Positions 44,564-51,711 of a stretch of 64,000 nt of DNA are shown one piece after another. Source of the DNA: a virus; IMG/VR virus record IMGVR_UViG_3300037069_002825, positions 1 through 64,000 of that record. One strand, given 5' to 3'. Positions within the stretch are counted from its first letter, which is position 1, and each line of letters opens with the position of its first letter. The translations under genes were made by a program, and so were the position numbers. The notes under the pieces were generated by a model. That model ran no database searches. It saw only the letters and a list, made by a program, of their open reading frames with translations, and had not been told where the DNA came from.

Positions 44564-45784
44564 CTAAGCGGCCTCGCCGGTGAGGGCCGTCTCGGCCCAT
44601 TCCAGCGCGGTTGCGATCTGCGCAGCGACCCCTTCGAGCATCGTCACGTCCTGGCCCTGTTTCTTGCCGTCAGCGATGGCGGTGGCGCTGTTTTTACGCA
44701 GCTTGCGGAGGTTGCGCATCAGCTTCCAGCCGCTGTCCATCAGCTCGTCCTTCTCCTCCTCGGTGCCGGCGCCTTCGAGGTTCGACTTCAGCTCTTCCAT
44801 TTCGAGGTTGATCGGCTCGAATGCCTCACGCAGTTCCGTCGCCTTGCGAGTAAACCTGCTAGCGAACTCCAAGATCACGTTGCGCGCCGAGTCGATGTCA
44901 TCGGGTCGATCCCAGGCCATGTGCTGGCAGGGCAGCAGATCGTCAGACGCCACGGTGGTGCGTTCGTTTGACCATGCGCGCGCCTTGATGACCTTCCACA
45001 TCTGCCCGATGCGTCGCTGGCTGGGAGGATGGGAGGCCTCAAGCCATTTCGCCTGAGCATTGACCATCGTGTCGCGGATCGCGTCCGGGACCTTGACAGT
45101 GCGCACCTCCTCGCGGATGGCGTAAATCTCTTCGAGCGACAGCGGTTCGAGGCCGGTCGTGTCGATCCCTTCGCTCTGGAAGTCCAGCTGGATGTCCGTG
45201 ACCGCGCGCCGGTCTTCCGGCGAGCGCACTTCCTTCACGATCTTGGTGATCCCGATACGGTTACGGAACGCAGCGAGGTCCTCGCGGTCGGGCAACTCGT
45301 TGGAGGACATCAGGATCGCCAGGAGCTGTTTGCAGTCCTGCACCACACCACCAGTCTTTAGGATGCGGTTGGCGAGCAGATCGAGCAGCGGGTTGAGCAT
45401 CGGCGGTGAGGCCTTGAACACCTCGTCGAGGTAGGCGTAGTTTGCCTCGGGGAGGTAGCCAGCCGTGAGACGAGCGATCTTGCCTTCCTTCATCGCCATG
45501 ATGTCCCGTGGTCCCAGCACCTCGTCTGCCGATTGGTCCTTGGCGAGCAGGTGCGAGAACAGTGCGCTTTCGGTGAGACACTCGTTCACCAGAAGCTCGA
45601 TCATCCACGTCTTGCCAACGCCGGGATCGCCGAGCAGGAGCATGTCCACGCCCGAGATCGTTGCAAGGCCGAGTAGTTCGATCTCCTCACGTCTGTCGAT
45701 GTTGTGCCGGTCGAGGAACCCGTCGGCGCCAAAAATTGTCTGGTAGCGCTGAACGAGCGTCTGCTGTGCGGTTGCGGTTGCCAT
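44564..45784 (-). CDS. RavA-like MoxR-family AAA+ ATPase
   Basis: The 406-residue protein has Walker A GDPGVGKT (52-59), a segment DEVLGPRDIMAMKEGKI then LTAGYLPEANYAYLDEVFKA (Walker B near 116-124), and SSNELPD (sensor 1). The order 'EEVFGP...LTSGYLPEA...LDEIWKA...SNELPE' is that of E. coli RavA. RavA with ViaA remodels respiratory and metabolic complexes in bacteria. Here it lies in one operon with a VWA gene and two companions. The substrate in a phage is unknown. Confidence 0.8.
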   Translation of the reverse strand: MATATAQQTLVQRYQTIFGADGFLDRHNIDRREEIELLGLATISGVDMLLLGDPGVGKTWMIELLVNECLTESALFSHLLAKDQSADEVLGPRDIMAMKEGKIARLTAGYLPEANYAYLDEVFKASPPMLNPLLDLLANRILKTGGVVQDCKQLLAILMSSNELPDREDLAAFRNRIGITKIVKEVRSPEDRRAVTDIQLDFQSEGIDTTGLEPLSLEEIYAIREEVRTVKVPDAIRDTMVNAQAKWLEASHPPSQRRIGQMWKVIKARAWSNERTTVASDDLLPCQHMAWDRPDDIDSARNVILEFASRFTRKATELREAFEPINLEMEELKSNLEGAGTEEEKDELMDSGWKLMRNLRKLRKNSATAIADGKKQGQDVTMLEGVAAQIATALEWAETALTGEAA

Positions 45785-45786
45785 GT

Positions 45787-45977
45787 TTACCCCTGCTCCT
45801 GTTCGTATTTCACTTGCCGTTCCGCGATGCCGATTAGGTCATCCAGCATCTCCGCCATGCGCTGTACCGAGGCGCGGGCTTGGCGGAGGACTGCGCCGGT
45901 TCGCTGTGAAAGGTGTAGCGATCCTTCACGTCGATTGCAGGCTTGCCGTCGCGAAGCACGATCGATTGATCTGTCAT
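45787..45977 (-). CDS. Small gene with a probable frame change
   Basis: ATG 45977 has a strong AGGAGG-type site. The frame gives TDQSIVLRDGKPAIDVKDRY then loses quality, while another frame gives VQRMAEMLDDLIGIAERQVKY and stops two bases before the ATPase start. One indel near 45880-45900 would join them into a protein of about 63 residues. It may be a sequencing error or a broken gene. Confidence 0.45.
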
Positions 45978-46195
45978 GACCTTTGTACCTCCTCGTTGTC
46001 GGTCTCGATCTCTTGCCAGTGGTGGCCCGGGTTGCGCGGGTGATCGTTGCGGCCCACCCTGGCCTCCTCCACCGTGTACCACGACAGCGAGTCACTTCGA
46101 TACTCCTCCCTGATGACACCCATGATGCGCGCCATCGCAGCGGGTGAAAGCTCGCCGAGATAGATCCGGTTGAATGTGCGCTGCCCAATGCCCAT
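45974..46195 (-). CDS. Small protein, function unknown
   Basis: ATG 46195 gives 73 residues with a helical start (RTFNRIYLGELSPAAMARI) and TVEEARVGRNDHPRNPGHHW. It overlaps the next gene by ATGA. No family is recognised. Confidence 0.55.
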   Translation of the reverse strand: MGIGQRTFNRIYLGELSPAAMARIMGVIREEYRSDSLSWYTVEEARVGRNDHPRNPGHHWQEIETDNEEVQRS

Positions 46196-46247
46196 CGTTA
46201 CTCGCTTTCGTTGTGCGGCTCGTGAAGTTCCTGCGCCTCGGAGTGAT

Positions 46248-46607
46248 TTATGCGCACGATTGCACCGTCTCGCGGCCGCTAACCAAATACTTGCCGCCGG
46301 TCTTGACGTGGAAGTCGTCAAAGCCGTTGTATGGCCCAATGATCGCCTCTCGGTCGATCAGGTAAAGCTGAGCGATCCATTCGCCCCACTCATCCCACGT
46401 GGCGCCATAGCCGTGGCCGGCACCTACGGTGCCGCTGTTGCGCCGCCGCCGCCCGGGAATGGGTGCCGCGTCGAGCTGAACCTCATAGGCACGATCGCGC
46501 TTCCTCGATCCGTGGAGGGTCGATTCGACCGTGATGTCTTTCAACCCTGCGCGTTCGAGCGCAGCTGGGAAGTCGTGATAGTGCAGCTTGGCGGTGTGGA
46601 CTCTCAT
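46248..46607 (-). CDS. Small protein, function unknown
   Basis: ATG 46607 lies after GGGAG. The 119-residue protein has a basic middle (PIPGRRRRNSGTVGAG) and aromatic segment WDEWGEWIAQLYLI. It belongs to the head of the leftward operon. Confidence 0.55.
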   Translation of the reverse strand: MRVHTAKLHYHDFPAALERAGLKDITVESTLHGSRKRDRAYEVQLDAAPIPGRRRRNSGTVGAGHGYGATWDEWGEWIAQLYLIDREAIIGPYNGFDDFHVKTGGKYLVSGRETVQSCA

Positions 46608-46642
46608 GGCAACTCCCTTGTAAAGTTCGCGGGTTCGTGTAA

Positions 46643-47041
46643 CTACCAATCCATACAGCGGTGTATGTCGTCGCCCTCGCGGGCTTTGCTTATCCCCTTG
46701 ATGTCGAGTACCTTCGCCGCTTGGTCTGGCGAGAGGCGATAGAAGCCGCCCGTGCAGTTACGCTCCCAGGAGAAGAAGCACTGTGGCTTGAATCCAAGCG
46801 CCGAGACCATGCTGCGTCTGGCCCTGTGGCTGGTCGCCTTGATAAGTACCGTGGCCGGTTCGTCGGGCGTCTCGTCGACGATCCCCCACCGACCCACCGT
46901 GTTGCCGTTGGCGTCGGGCACGCCACCCTCCCAGTAGCCTTCGCGGAGCGCCTCAGCGACGCCGTAGACAGCCTGAGCTACATCCTCCAGGTCGCTCATG
47001 GCATCGTTGCCGAGCTTGATCTGGACGGTGAGGACTGACAT
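46643..47041 (-). CDS. First gene of the leftward operon
   Basis: ATG 47041 has GGAGG just upstream and no gene close ahead, so the operon promoter should lie in 47042-47229. The 132-residue protein starts SVLTVQIKLGNDAMSDLEDV and has a Cys pair (CFFSWERNC). On its strand a TATATT box lies about 60-70 bases upstream (near 47110), but no -35 box fits well. Confidence 0.6.
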   Translation of the reverse strand: MSVLTVQIKLGNDAMSDLEDVAQAVYGVAEALREGYWEGGVPDANGNTVGRWGIVDETPDEPATVLIKATSHRARRSMVSALGFKPQCFFSWERNCTGGFYRLSPDQAAKVLDIKGISKAREGDDIHRCMDW

Positions 47042-47229
47042 GGAGGGCCTCCGTAGATTCATAGGTGTTTGTGGCGATGTCCGGCGCGTTTGTGGACGGC
47101 TTCGGCCAATATACACGAACGTTCAAGGCTGGGAAAGTCGGAATGCGGGGAGCGGTGATGTACCACGGTCAACGGGGCTTGTTCGCGGCTCCGTTCGTAT
47201 AGCGACTCACCCCGAGCGGCAGCGCGGGA

Positions 47230-47251
47230 GCGAGCACCCGAAGGTGCTCGC
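47230..47251 (-). terminator. Hairpin after the gene at 47266
   Basis: A perfect 9-bp stem GCGAGCACC/GGTGCTCGC (47230-47238 with 47243-47251) closes a CGAA tetraloop. It lies just past the stop of the leftward gene at 47266 and probably ends its transcript. A UUCG loop forms on the leftward strand, which is unusually stable. Confidence 0.6.
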
Positions 47252-47265
47252 AGTGCGCGAGATGT

Positions 47266-47550
47266 TCAGGATCGAGCCGCGCGAAGCTGCTCGATCTCAG
47301 CGTCTGTGATGACCTGACCGAGGATGGCGGCGCCGACGTAGCCAAGAGGCGTGCCGGTCATCGTGGAACCATCCACGTGAATGAGGTGCGGCGCGCCAGT
47401 CTTGACGTGCACGCCGCGCGTGACGAAACAACCTTCGCCAGTGACCGCGCGAGGCGCGCCGTCGTCAATGCGAAAGGCAGGCGGGCGCCGCGCGACCGTA
47501 AGAAGCTCGGCCACGTGCGATGCGTCGGACTGCTTAGCAGCTGCGGGCAT
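47266..47550 (-). CDS. Small leftward protein, function unknown
   Basis: ATG 47550 lies after GGGAG, giving 94 residues. The middle (CFVTRGVHVKTGAPHLIHVDGS) is beta-rich and the end helical. Its upstream leader contains the nested inverted repeats at 47588-47761, so it may be controlled by RNA structure. Confidence 0.55.
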   Translation of the reverse strand: MPAAAKQSDASHVAELLTVARRPPAFRIDDGAPRAVTGEGCFVTRGVHVKTGAPHLIHVDGSTMTGTPLGYVGAAILGQVITDAEIEQLRAARS

Positions 47551-47587
47551 TGTGAATTGCTCCCGTGTTGGTTGGATGCTTACACAG

Positions 47588-47669
47588 GGGACAGTCCGAT
47601 GACCCAGCCAAACCTTACAGGCTGACACTCGATCCGTTGTAAGGTTCCGAGCGGTCAGCGGACTGTCCC
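47588..47669. promoter_or_regulatory. Nested inverted repeat with pseudoknot potential (element A)
   Basis: An outer 11-bp stem (GGGACAGTCCG 47588-47598 with 47659-47669) encloses an inner 9-bp stem (AACCTTACA 47611-47619 with 47638-47646). The inner loop carries GCTGAC (47621-47626), complementary to GTCAGC at 47654-47659, which would form a pseudoknot. Transcribed leftward it would be in the 5' leader of the gene at 47266. It could also be an operator array or origin element in DNA. Confidence 0.5.
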
Positions 47670-47697
47670 TTATGAATCACGATCCTCCTACCCCAAT

Positions 47698-47761
47698 CGG
47701 CCGGAGACTACGACGCCACCCACACTCAATCTCATCGGGGTGGACGCAAAGTCTCCGGCCG
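47698..47761. promoter_or_regulatory. Nested inverted repeat (element B)
   Basis: A perfect 12-bp outer stem (47698-47709 with 47750-47761) encloses a 6-bp stem CCACCC/GGGTGG (47716-47721 with 47738-47743). It lies between element A and the rightward promoter and has the same nested design. Confidence 0.5.
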
Positions 47762-47793
47762 AGCGGATGGAAAGTCCAACGAGCGTCCATGAT

Positions 47794-47822
47794 TTGACAG
47801 ACGGTCGAATGGTCTGTAGCTT
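47794..47822 (+). promoter_or_regulatory. Strong sigma-70-type promoter
   Basis: A perfect -35 box TTGACA (47794-47799) is followed by 17 bases and TAGCTT (47817-47822). It faces the sigma-like gene at 47871. A short palindrome CAGAC/GTCTG spans the spacer and could be a repressor site. Confidence 0.65.
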
Positions 47823-47870
47823 TCTATCCGACACTCGTCTTACGGAAAGCCAACCGAGAGGAATCGTGAA

Positions 47871-48785
47871 ATGTCCATCCTGACTCCAAAGCAGTGGCGC
47901 GAACAGCGTCAACTCCTCACCCCGACAGAGCTACTCAGCCGCTGTAAGTCGGCGGCCCGCCTAGAGATGCGCGGCCAGATGTTCTCGACAGACGACCGAC
48001 TGGAATGTGCCGCGTCGATCATGGCCGATGGTGTCGCCGAGCTGAAAGGCTCGATGCCACGAGAGGGCGATCAGCGTCACTCGCTCAACGCCTACTGTGG
48101 CCGCGCCAAAAACTACAGGCGATCCATCCAGCGCCAGCGAGACCGCGACGCGGCAGACGCCGAGCGCTGCGCCGATGAGCAGGCCTGGACACTCGATGCA
48201 CTGATGCCCGACTACGGCGTGGACGTCGAGCCTCCCAGCATGGAAACCGCCGCGAGAGCCGCCGAGCACGCCATGCAACGGCTCGACCTGGACGGCGAGA
48301 ACGTCTTCACGCTCTTCTACGGCTACTGCCGAGACCTGCCTGGGCCAGTCGTCGCAGACGAGCTGACGATCAGCGCCAACGCCTATGACGTGCGCTGTCT
48401 GCGCGCCAAGGCGGTTGTGCGGGACGCATACCCGACGGCAGTCGAGTTCCTTGCCGCACTGGTAGGCGAGCCGATCCGCGTCGATGATCCGCTCACCGGC
48501 GAGACAATGCTCCGGTTCTGCCTGGAGGATGCCAGCAGCGAGGCGCACAACCGCACTCACTGCCTGCACCAGCCGTGGCGCGAGGGAACAGATGCCGGCA
48601 GCTGGCCAACACGGCCAGAGACCGCCGATGCTGCCCGCGCCGTCTGTGAGGTGCGCCAGCGCCGCGCCGCGCCAAAGCTCGCCGTCGAGAACATCCGCAA
48701 GGCAACGCGCGGAACCTCGATCGAGCAGGTGCAGGCAGACAGCTTGCTGCGACTCAGCCGCGCGCTGGTCGCAGGGCGCCGATAG
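47871..48785 (+). CDS. Second sigma-like protein
   Basis: ATG 47871 lies after GAGAGGAA. In the 304-residue protein, residues about 20-105 resemble sigma region 2 (TDDRLECAASIMADGV and NAYCGRAKNYRRSIQRQRDRD), and residues about 130-195 resemble region 4 (NVFTLFYGYCRDLPGPVVADE with ISANAYDVRCLRAKA). A long C-terminal extension (about 205-304) is unlike ordinary ECF factors. It is flanked by nested inverted repeats. The match is weaker than for the protein at 34656. Confidence 0.5.
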   Translation: MSILTPKQWREQRQLLTPTELLSRCKSAARLEMRGQMFSTDDRLECAASIMADGVAELKGSMPREGDQRHSLNAYCGRAKNYRRSIQRQRDRDAADAERCADEQAWTLDALMPDYGVDVEPPSMETAARAAEHAMQRLDLDGENVFTLFYGYCRDLPGPVVADELTISANAYDVRCLRAKAVVRDAYPTAVEFLAALVGEPIRVDDPLTGETMLRFCLEDASSEAHNRTHCLHQPWREGTDAGSWPTRPETADAARAVCEVRQRRAAPKLAVENIRKATRGTSIEQVQADSLLRLSRALVAGRR

Positions 48786-48796
48786 GAACTTACTCA

Positions 48797-48853
48797 GTCC
48801 GCCAGCGGAAAGTACCGAGAGCCAACATGGAAGTTGGCTATCCGCTGGCGGAC
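48797..48853 (+). promoter_or_regulatory. Nested inverted repeat (element C) after the sigma-like gene
   Basis: A perfect 13-bp outer stem (48797-48809 with 48841-48853) encloses a 7-bp stem AGCCAAC/GTTGGCT (48820-48826 with 48833-48839). It starts 11 bases past the stop codon and resembles elements A and B in layout. It may terminate or attenuate transcription, or bind a protein. Confidence 0.55.
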
Positions 48854-48869
48854 ATCGCTGGCGGACATC
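48844..48869 (+). repeat. Two tandem 13-base repeats
   Basis: GCTGGCGGACATC occurs twice in direct succession, the first copy overlapping the 3' arm of element C. The second copy can pair with the 5' arm as well, giving two alternative stems, a possible switch. Confidence 0.6.
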
Positions 48870-48927
48870 GCTCATACATACGTCCAAACCACTACAGGAC
48901 CGTGGGAAAGTCGCCGATACTAGAACC

Positions 48928-49131
48928 ATGATGACATTGACACTCATAGCGGCGCTGCTCACAGCCACCTGGCTGGTGCTCAGCGCCCCACACATGCAGA
49001 CACCAGACCAGCAGGTGTGCTGGTCAACCACCACAGCAGCACGCATCGACAGCAGCACCACCATCGTCTCACGGCTCCGCTGGGCAGCACACCACCTCAG
49101 CCACCCAGGTACAGCGGAGTGCTGGTCGTGA
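48928..49131 (+). CDS. Small protein with an N-terminal membrane or signal segment
   Basis: ATG 48928 gives 67 residues. Residues 1-20 (MMTLTLIAALLTATWLVLSA) are a hydrophobic helix that could be a signal or anchor; the rest is polar. It overlaps the next gene by GTGA. Confidence 0.5.
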   Translation: MMTLTLIAALLTATWLVLSAPHMQTPDQQVCWSTTTAARIDSSTTIVSRLRWAAHHLSHPGTAECWS

Positions 49132-49304
49132 GCACCGACCTCGACGCACGCACAGCCTGGGTAAGGCAGCAGTCGCTCTCATGCGGCGGCACGTACCAGC
49201 GCTGGCAGGCAGAACAGCAGACAGCAGAGCGTCGGCGCACACGGCGCGACCGTCGCACCAACCTAGTCCGCCGACTACTCGGCCGAAGGAGCACAGACAG
49301 ATGA
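49128..49304 (+). CDS. Small basic protein
   Basis: GTG 49128 overlaps the previous stop. The 58-residue protein is very basic at its end (RRRTRRDRRTNLVRRLLGRR). It is coupled to the next gene by ATGA. Confidence 0.5.
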   Translation: MSTDLDARTAWVRQQSLSCGGTYQRWQAEQQTAERRRTRRDRRTNLVRRLLGRRSTDR

Positions 49305-49636
49305 CCACCACCACGGAGCGCCAGTCAATCGACCGTGCGAAGGTCGCCGGAGCGAAGATCGTCAACGGCACCACGGCCATCATGGCCACCATCGCATTCC
49401 TCACCGTCGCCGCCATCGCCGTCGCAGTCCTAGTCCATGCAGCTACTGACGGGGCAGCAGGGATTTTCGCCGTGATCGGAGTGATACTCCTCTCCAAACA
49501 CACCACTAAGCCCAAGGAGAGCAAGACAACCCAAAACACACGGGTAGCGACCCTGGCTCAGTGCATCGAAATCCAGCAGCAGCAGGACAGAGAATGGCGC
49601 GAGAAGCTCAACCACACCGCGCACAGCAGGAGCTAG
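49301..49636 (+). CDS. Small membrane protein with two hydrophobic helices
   Basis: ATG 49301 gives 111 residues. Residues about 20-45 and 50-66 are hydrophobic (AIMATIAFLTVAAIAVAVLV and AAGIFAVIGVILL), followed by a polar tail. It could be a holin-like or superinfection protein, but there is no lysis enzyme beside it. Confidence 0.5.
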   Translation: MTTTTERQSIDRAKVAGAKIVNGTTAIMATIAFLTVAAIAVAVLVHAATDGAAGIFAVIGVILLSKHTTKPKESKTTQNTRVATLAQCIEIQQQQDREWREKLNHTAHSRS

Positions 49637-49645
49637 AGACCGCAG

Positions 49646-49837
49646 ATGAACACTCCAGCACAGCCCCCATACGAATACAGCGCCGGTGACAAGATCGAAG
49701 ACGACGACGGTACGTGGGGCGTCGTCATGTATGCAGACCCCGAGAGGGGTGGCGTCGTCCGCTGGGACGATGGAGAAGAAACGGACTACACGTGGCATCA
49801 ACTCGGGATGCTTCCACCGCAGCGGTGCATGCCCTGA
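49646..49837 (+). CDS. Small acidic protein with a beta core
   Basis: The 63-residue protein has KIEDDDGTWGVVMYADPERG and VVRWDDGEETDY, a small SH3-like or Tudor-like pattern. It is the last gene before the large gene-free stretch. Confidence 0.5.
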   Translation: MNTPAQPPYEYSAGDKIEDDDGTWGVVMYADPERGGVVRWDDGEETDYTWHQLGMLPPQRCMP

Positions 49838-50579
49838 CACACGGAGGTTTGGGGGACGCGCACACCACATGGCATGTACTTTCACACGGAACCGTCGCAC
49901 AATCACACGGTCACGTAGGTCCGTCCAAAATTGGACGGTGGCGCCACGTGCCTCCCCCCCTTCCGCCAAGATTTGGGCCGGTTTCGACGAACGAGCAACA
50001 CCACACTCCCTCAAGCAGTGAACCCCAAAATCCACTTTCGGCCACGGTAGAAACCTGGCTTTCGCACAATCTCCCCTCGTTGCCTTGGCCCGGGGCTTTG
50101 CAGGGCTTTTTCCTCCGCCAGACGGATGGCGCCCGCACAAAGTCTGCCTTTCCCCCAGACGCGTGTCGAGGGGTGAGCCTGGGTGCAAACCACCCTGCCC
50201 GAGCATGCCGTGGTGCTGTCGTGGTGGCCTGTGTGCGGGAGATCCCGGGAAAGGGCCGCAAAATGGACAGTCGGCGAGCTTTCCAGGAAAGTTCCGAGGA
50301 TATGTGTGCATATCCAGGTGGAGGTGTGATATGTTCGTTTAGCCCGGAACACCTGCTCATCAGCCCCGCGCTGAGAGCCAGGAAACCGGGTGTCATATGT
50401 CTCGCCTTTCCAGGAGAAGCCCCCGGCGGCCCGGCATGGACTGCCGGGGGTGTGTCCTGGAGGTTGCGGTATCGCCAGTTCGCCCGACGGAGAGCCTCGG
50501 AAGGTTGGGGGATTCGACCTCCGAGGCTCTCCCCGGGAAAGGCAGGCGGCAAAAAATAATCGGTTGCGCTCACGCGCAG
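49838..50579. ncRNA. Gene-free, hairpin-rich segment (candidate large structured RNA or origin)
   Basis: About 740 bases hold no credible gene. Long frames without stops exist on both strands in several phases, but all have poor protein composition and no ribosome sites. Inverted repeats stand out: 49923-49940 (8 bp), 50279-50291 (6 bp), 50298-50315 (6 bp), 50420-50450 (8 bp) and 50490-50531 (12 bp plus 3 bp past one bulged A). GC is high with few runs. A large phage RNA of the GOLLD/ROOL kind, or a replication origin, would fit. Neither is proved. Confidence 0.4.
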
Positions 50580-50607
50580 TTGAATCTCCCAGCCCTCGGT
50601 GTAGGAT
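50580..50607 (+). promoter_or_regulatory. Sigma-70-type promoter TTGAAT-N16-TAGGAT
   Basis: The -35 box TTGAAT (50580-50585) and -10 box TAGGAT (50602-50607) are separated by 16 bases. TAGGAT is a common actinobacterial -10 sequence. It drives the gene block from 50625. Confidence 0.6.
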
Positions 50608-50624
50608 GGATCAAGGAGGATCGT

Positions 50625-50831
50625 GTGCGATACCAGGCGAGACAGCTCAAGGACGACGAGGCGAAGACTCACCCATGCCTGGTCAACTACGTCGACGTCG
50701 CAAGCAATGGCGTTCGCCGAGAAGACCCTGCAACTTGCCCGCGAGAACGAAGCCCGCGCCGGACGCCCGTGGCTGCTCTTCACCTGGTGGAAGGTCACTC
50801 GTCGGATCGACCGCCGGAGCGCGTGCGATGA
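50625..50831 (+). CDS. Uncertain small gene with frame switching
   Basis: GTG 50625 follows AGGAGG (50614-50619). In this frame the codons look good until about 50710, after which a second frame starting at ATG 50707 (AFAEKTLQLARENEARAGRP) has the better third-base GC up to about 50830. Either two overlapping small genes or an indel is present. The 68-residue product given here ends with an ATGA overlap. Confidence 0.35.
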   Translation: MRYQARQLKDDEAKTHPCLVNYVDVASNGVRREDPATCPRERSPRRTPVAALHLVEGHSSDRPPERVR

Positions 50832-50968
50832 AACGCTACCAATCGTTCAAAATCCTCCGTGCGAGGCGCCGCTATCTCGCGCAGGTGAACGCGGGACAGC
50901 CGGCGAGAGTCGAACCGCACCGTTGCCACCCGCGCCGTGACAGGCGCCGACCGGGCAAGCCGAGATGA
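50828..50968 (+). CDS. Small arginine-rich protein
   Basis: A 46-residue basic protein (KRYQSFKILRARRRYLAQ) is coupled at both ends by ATGA. It may bind nucleic acid. It is too short for certainty. Confidence 0.45.
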   Translation: MKRYQSFKILRARRRYLAQVNAGQPARVEPHRCHPRRDRRRPGKPR

Positions 50969-51453
50969 CAACCACCATCGTTCTTCAGCTGGATACCGCC
51001 GAGAGTCGCCAGCTCGCTGAGTTCAAGGCCCGAGTCAAGGACAGGCGCGCCCTCGAACTGAGCGACCAGGAGGTCGCCAAGGCGGCGCTCCTCGCGGCGC
51101 TCGCCGAAGCGCGCGTCGCCCCCGCAAACGAACGGGGCTTCTACCACCTGCTTCTGTCCTTCGCAGAACTCATGAGGGGGCGTGTGACCACGACAGCGGC
51201 AGCCGCCCCCGCGACTGCCGCGACGACGCCTGCCCCCGATCAAGAGACCGTGAAGATCTATACGTGGGTCCGGGTCGTGGGTCTTGAGCCCATCGAGGTC
51301 AAGGAGGACGCCGAGGTCGTGCTGGAACAACACCGCAGGGCGCTGAATCACGACAGTCGTTGGGTTGAGCTTCACCCGGCGGCGGGTGGCTTCCTCCTCG
51401 TGGTCGCCGAGGACATCCGGGGGATCGTCCAGCGAAACGCCGAGCGACTTTGA
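50965..51453 (+). CDS. Protein of unknown function with two segments
   Basis: The 162-residue protein has a helical start (DTAESRQLAEFKARVKDRRA), an Ala/Thr/Pro linker (about 75-95) and a beta end (KIYTWVRVVGLEPIEVKE). It is coupled to both neighbours. No family is recognised. Confidence 0.55.
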   Translation: MTTTIVLQLDTAESRQLAEFKARVKDRRALELSDQEVAKAALLAALAEARVAPANERGFYHLLLSFAELMRGRVTTTAAAAPATAATTPAPDQETVKIYTWVRVVGLEPIEVKEDAEVVLEQHRRALNHDSRWVELHPAAGGFLLVVAEDIRGIVQRNAERL

Positions 51454-51707
51454 TGGAGGGCGACGTGTGGAACAGGATTGCAATGATCGAAGCCGCTCGC
51501 GTCGATTGCCGATCCCGGGGCTGCACGTGCGGCGACCGCGCGTTGATCGTGACACTCGGGGACAGCGTCATCACCGACGCCGACGTGGCGCTCGGGATCT
51601 ATCACCTAGCCTGCTGTCCGCTTTGGGTGCCCCGCGATCTGCGAAACCTGCCGCCGGACACCCAGTGTGACTCCATCGTCAATGTTGAGCTACCGGACAT
51701 CGGCTAG
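51453..51707 (+). CDS. Small Cys-rich protein
   Basis: ATG 51453 lies within the previous stop (TGATG); a TTG at 51450 is possible. The 84-residue product has DCRSRGCTCGDR and LACCPLW, which suggests metal binding or disulphides. It ends 4 bases before the ASCH gene start. Confidence 0.5.
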   Translation: MEGDVWNRIAMIEAARVDCRSRGCTCGDRALIVTLGDSVITDADVALGIYHLACCPLWVPRDLRNLPPDTQCDSIVNVELPDIG

Positions 51708-51711
51708 GAAC

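Noticed and set aside
41383-45784. Cobalt chelatase genes (cobS/cobT)
   Set aside because: The ATPase shows the RavA motif order rather than CobS, and no other cobalamin genes are present.
49714-50798. Open frames on both strands across 49.8-50.6 kb
   Set aside because: Several overlapping phases stay open at once, none has a plausible protein composition or start signal, and hairpins cover the region.
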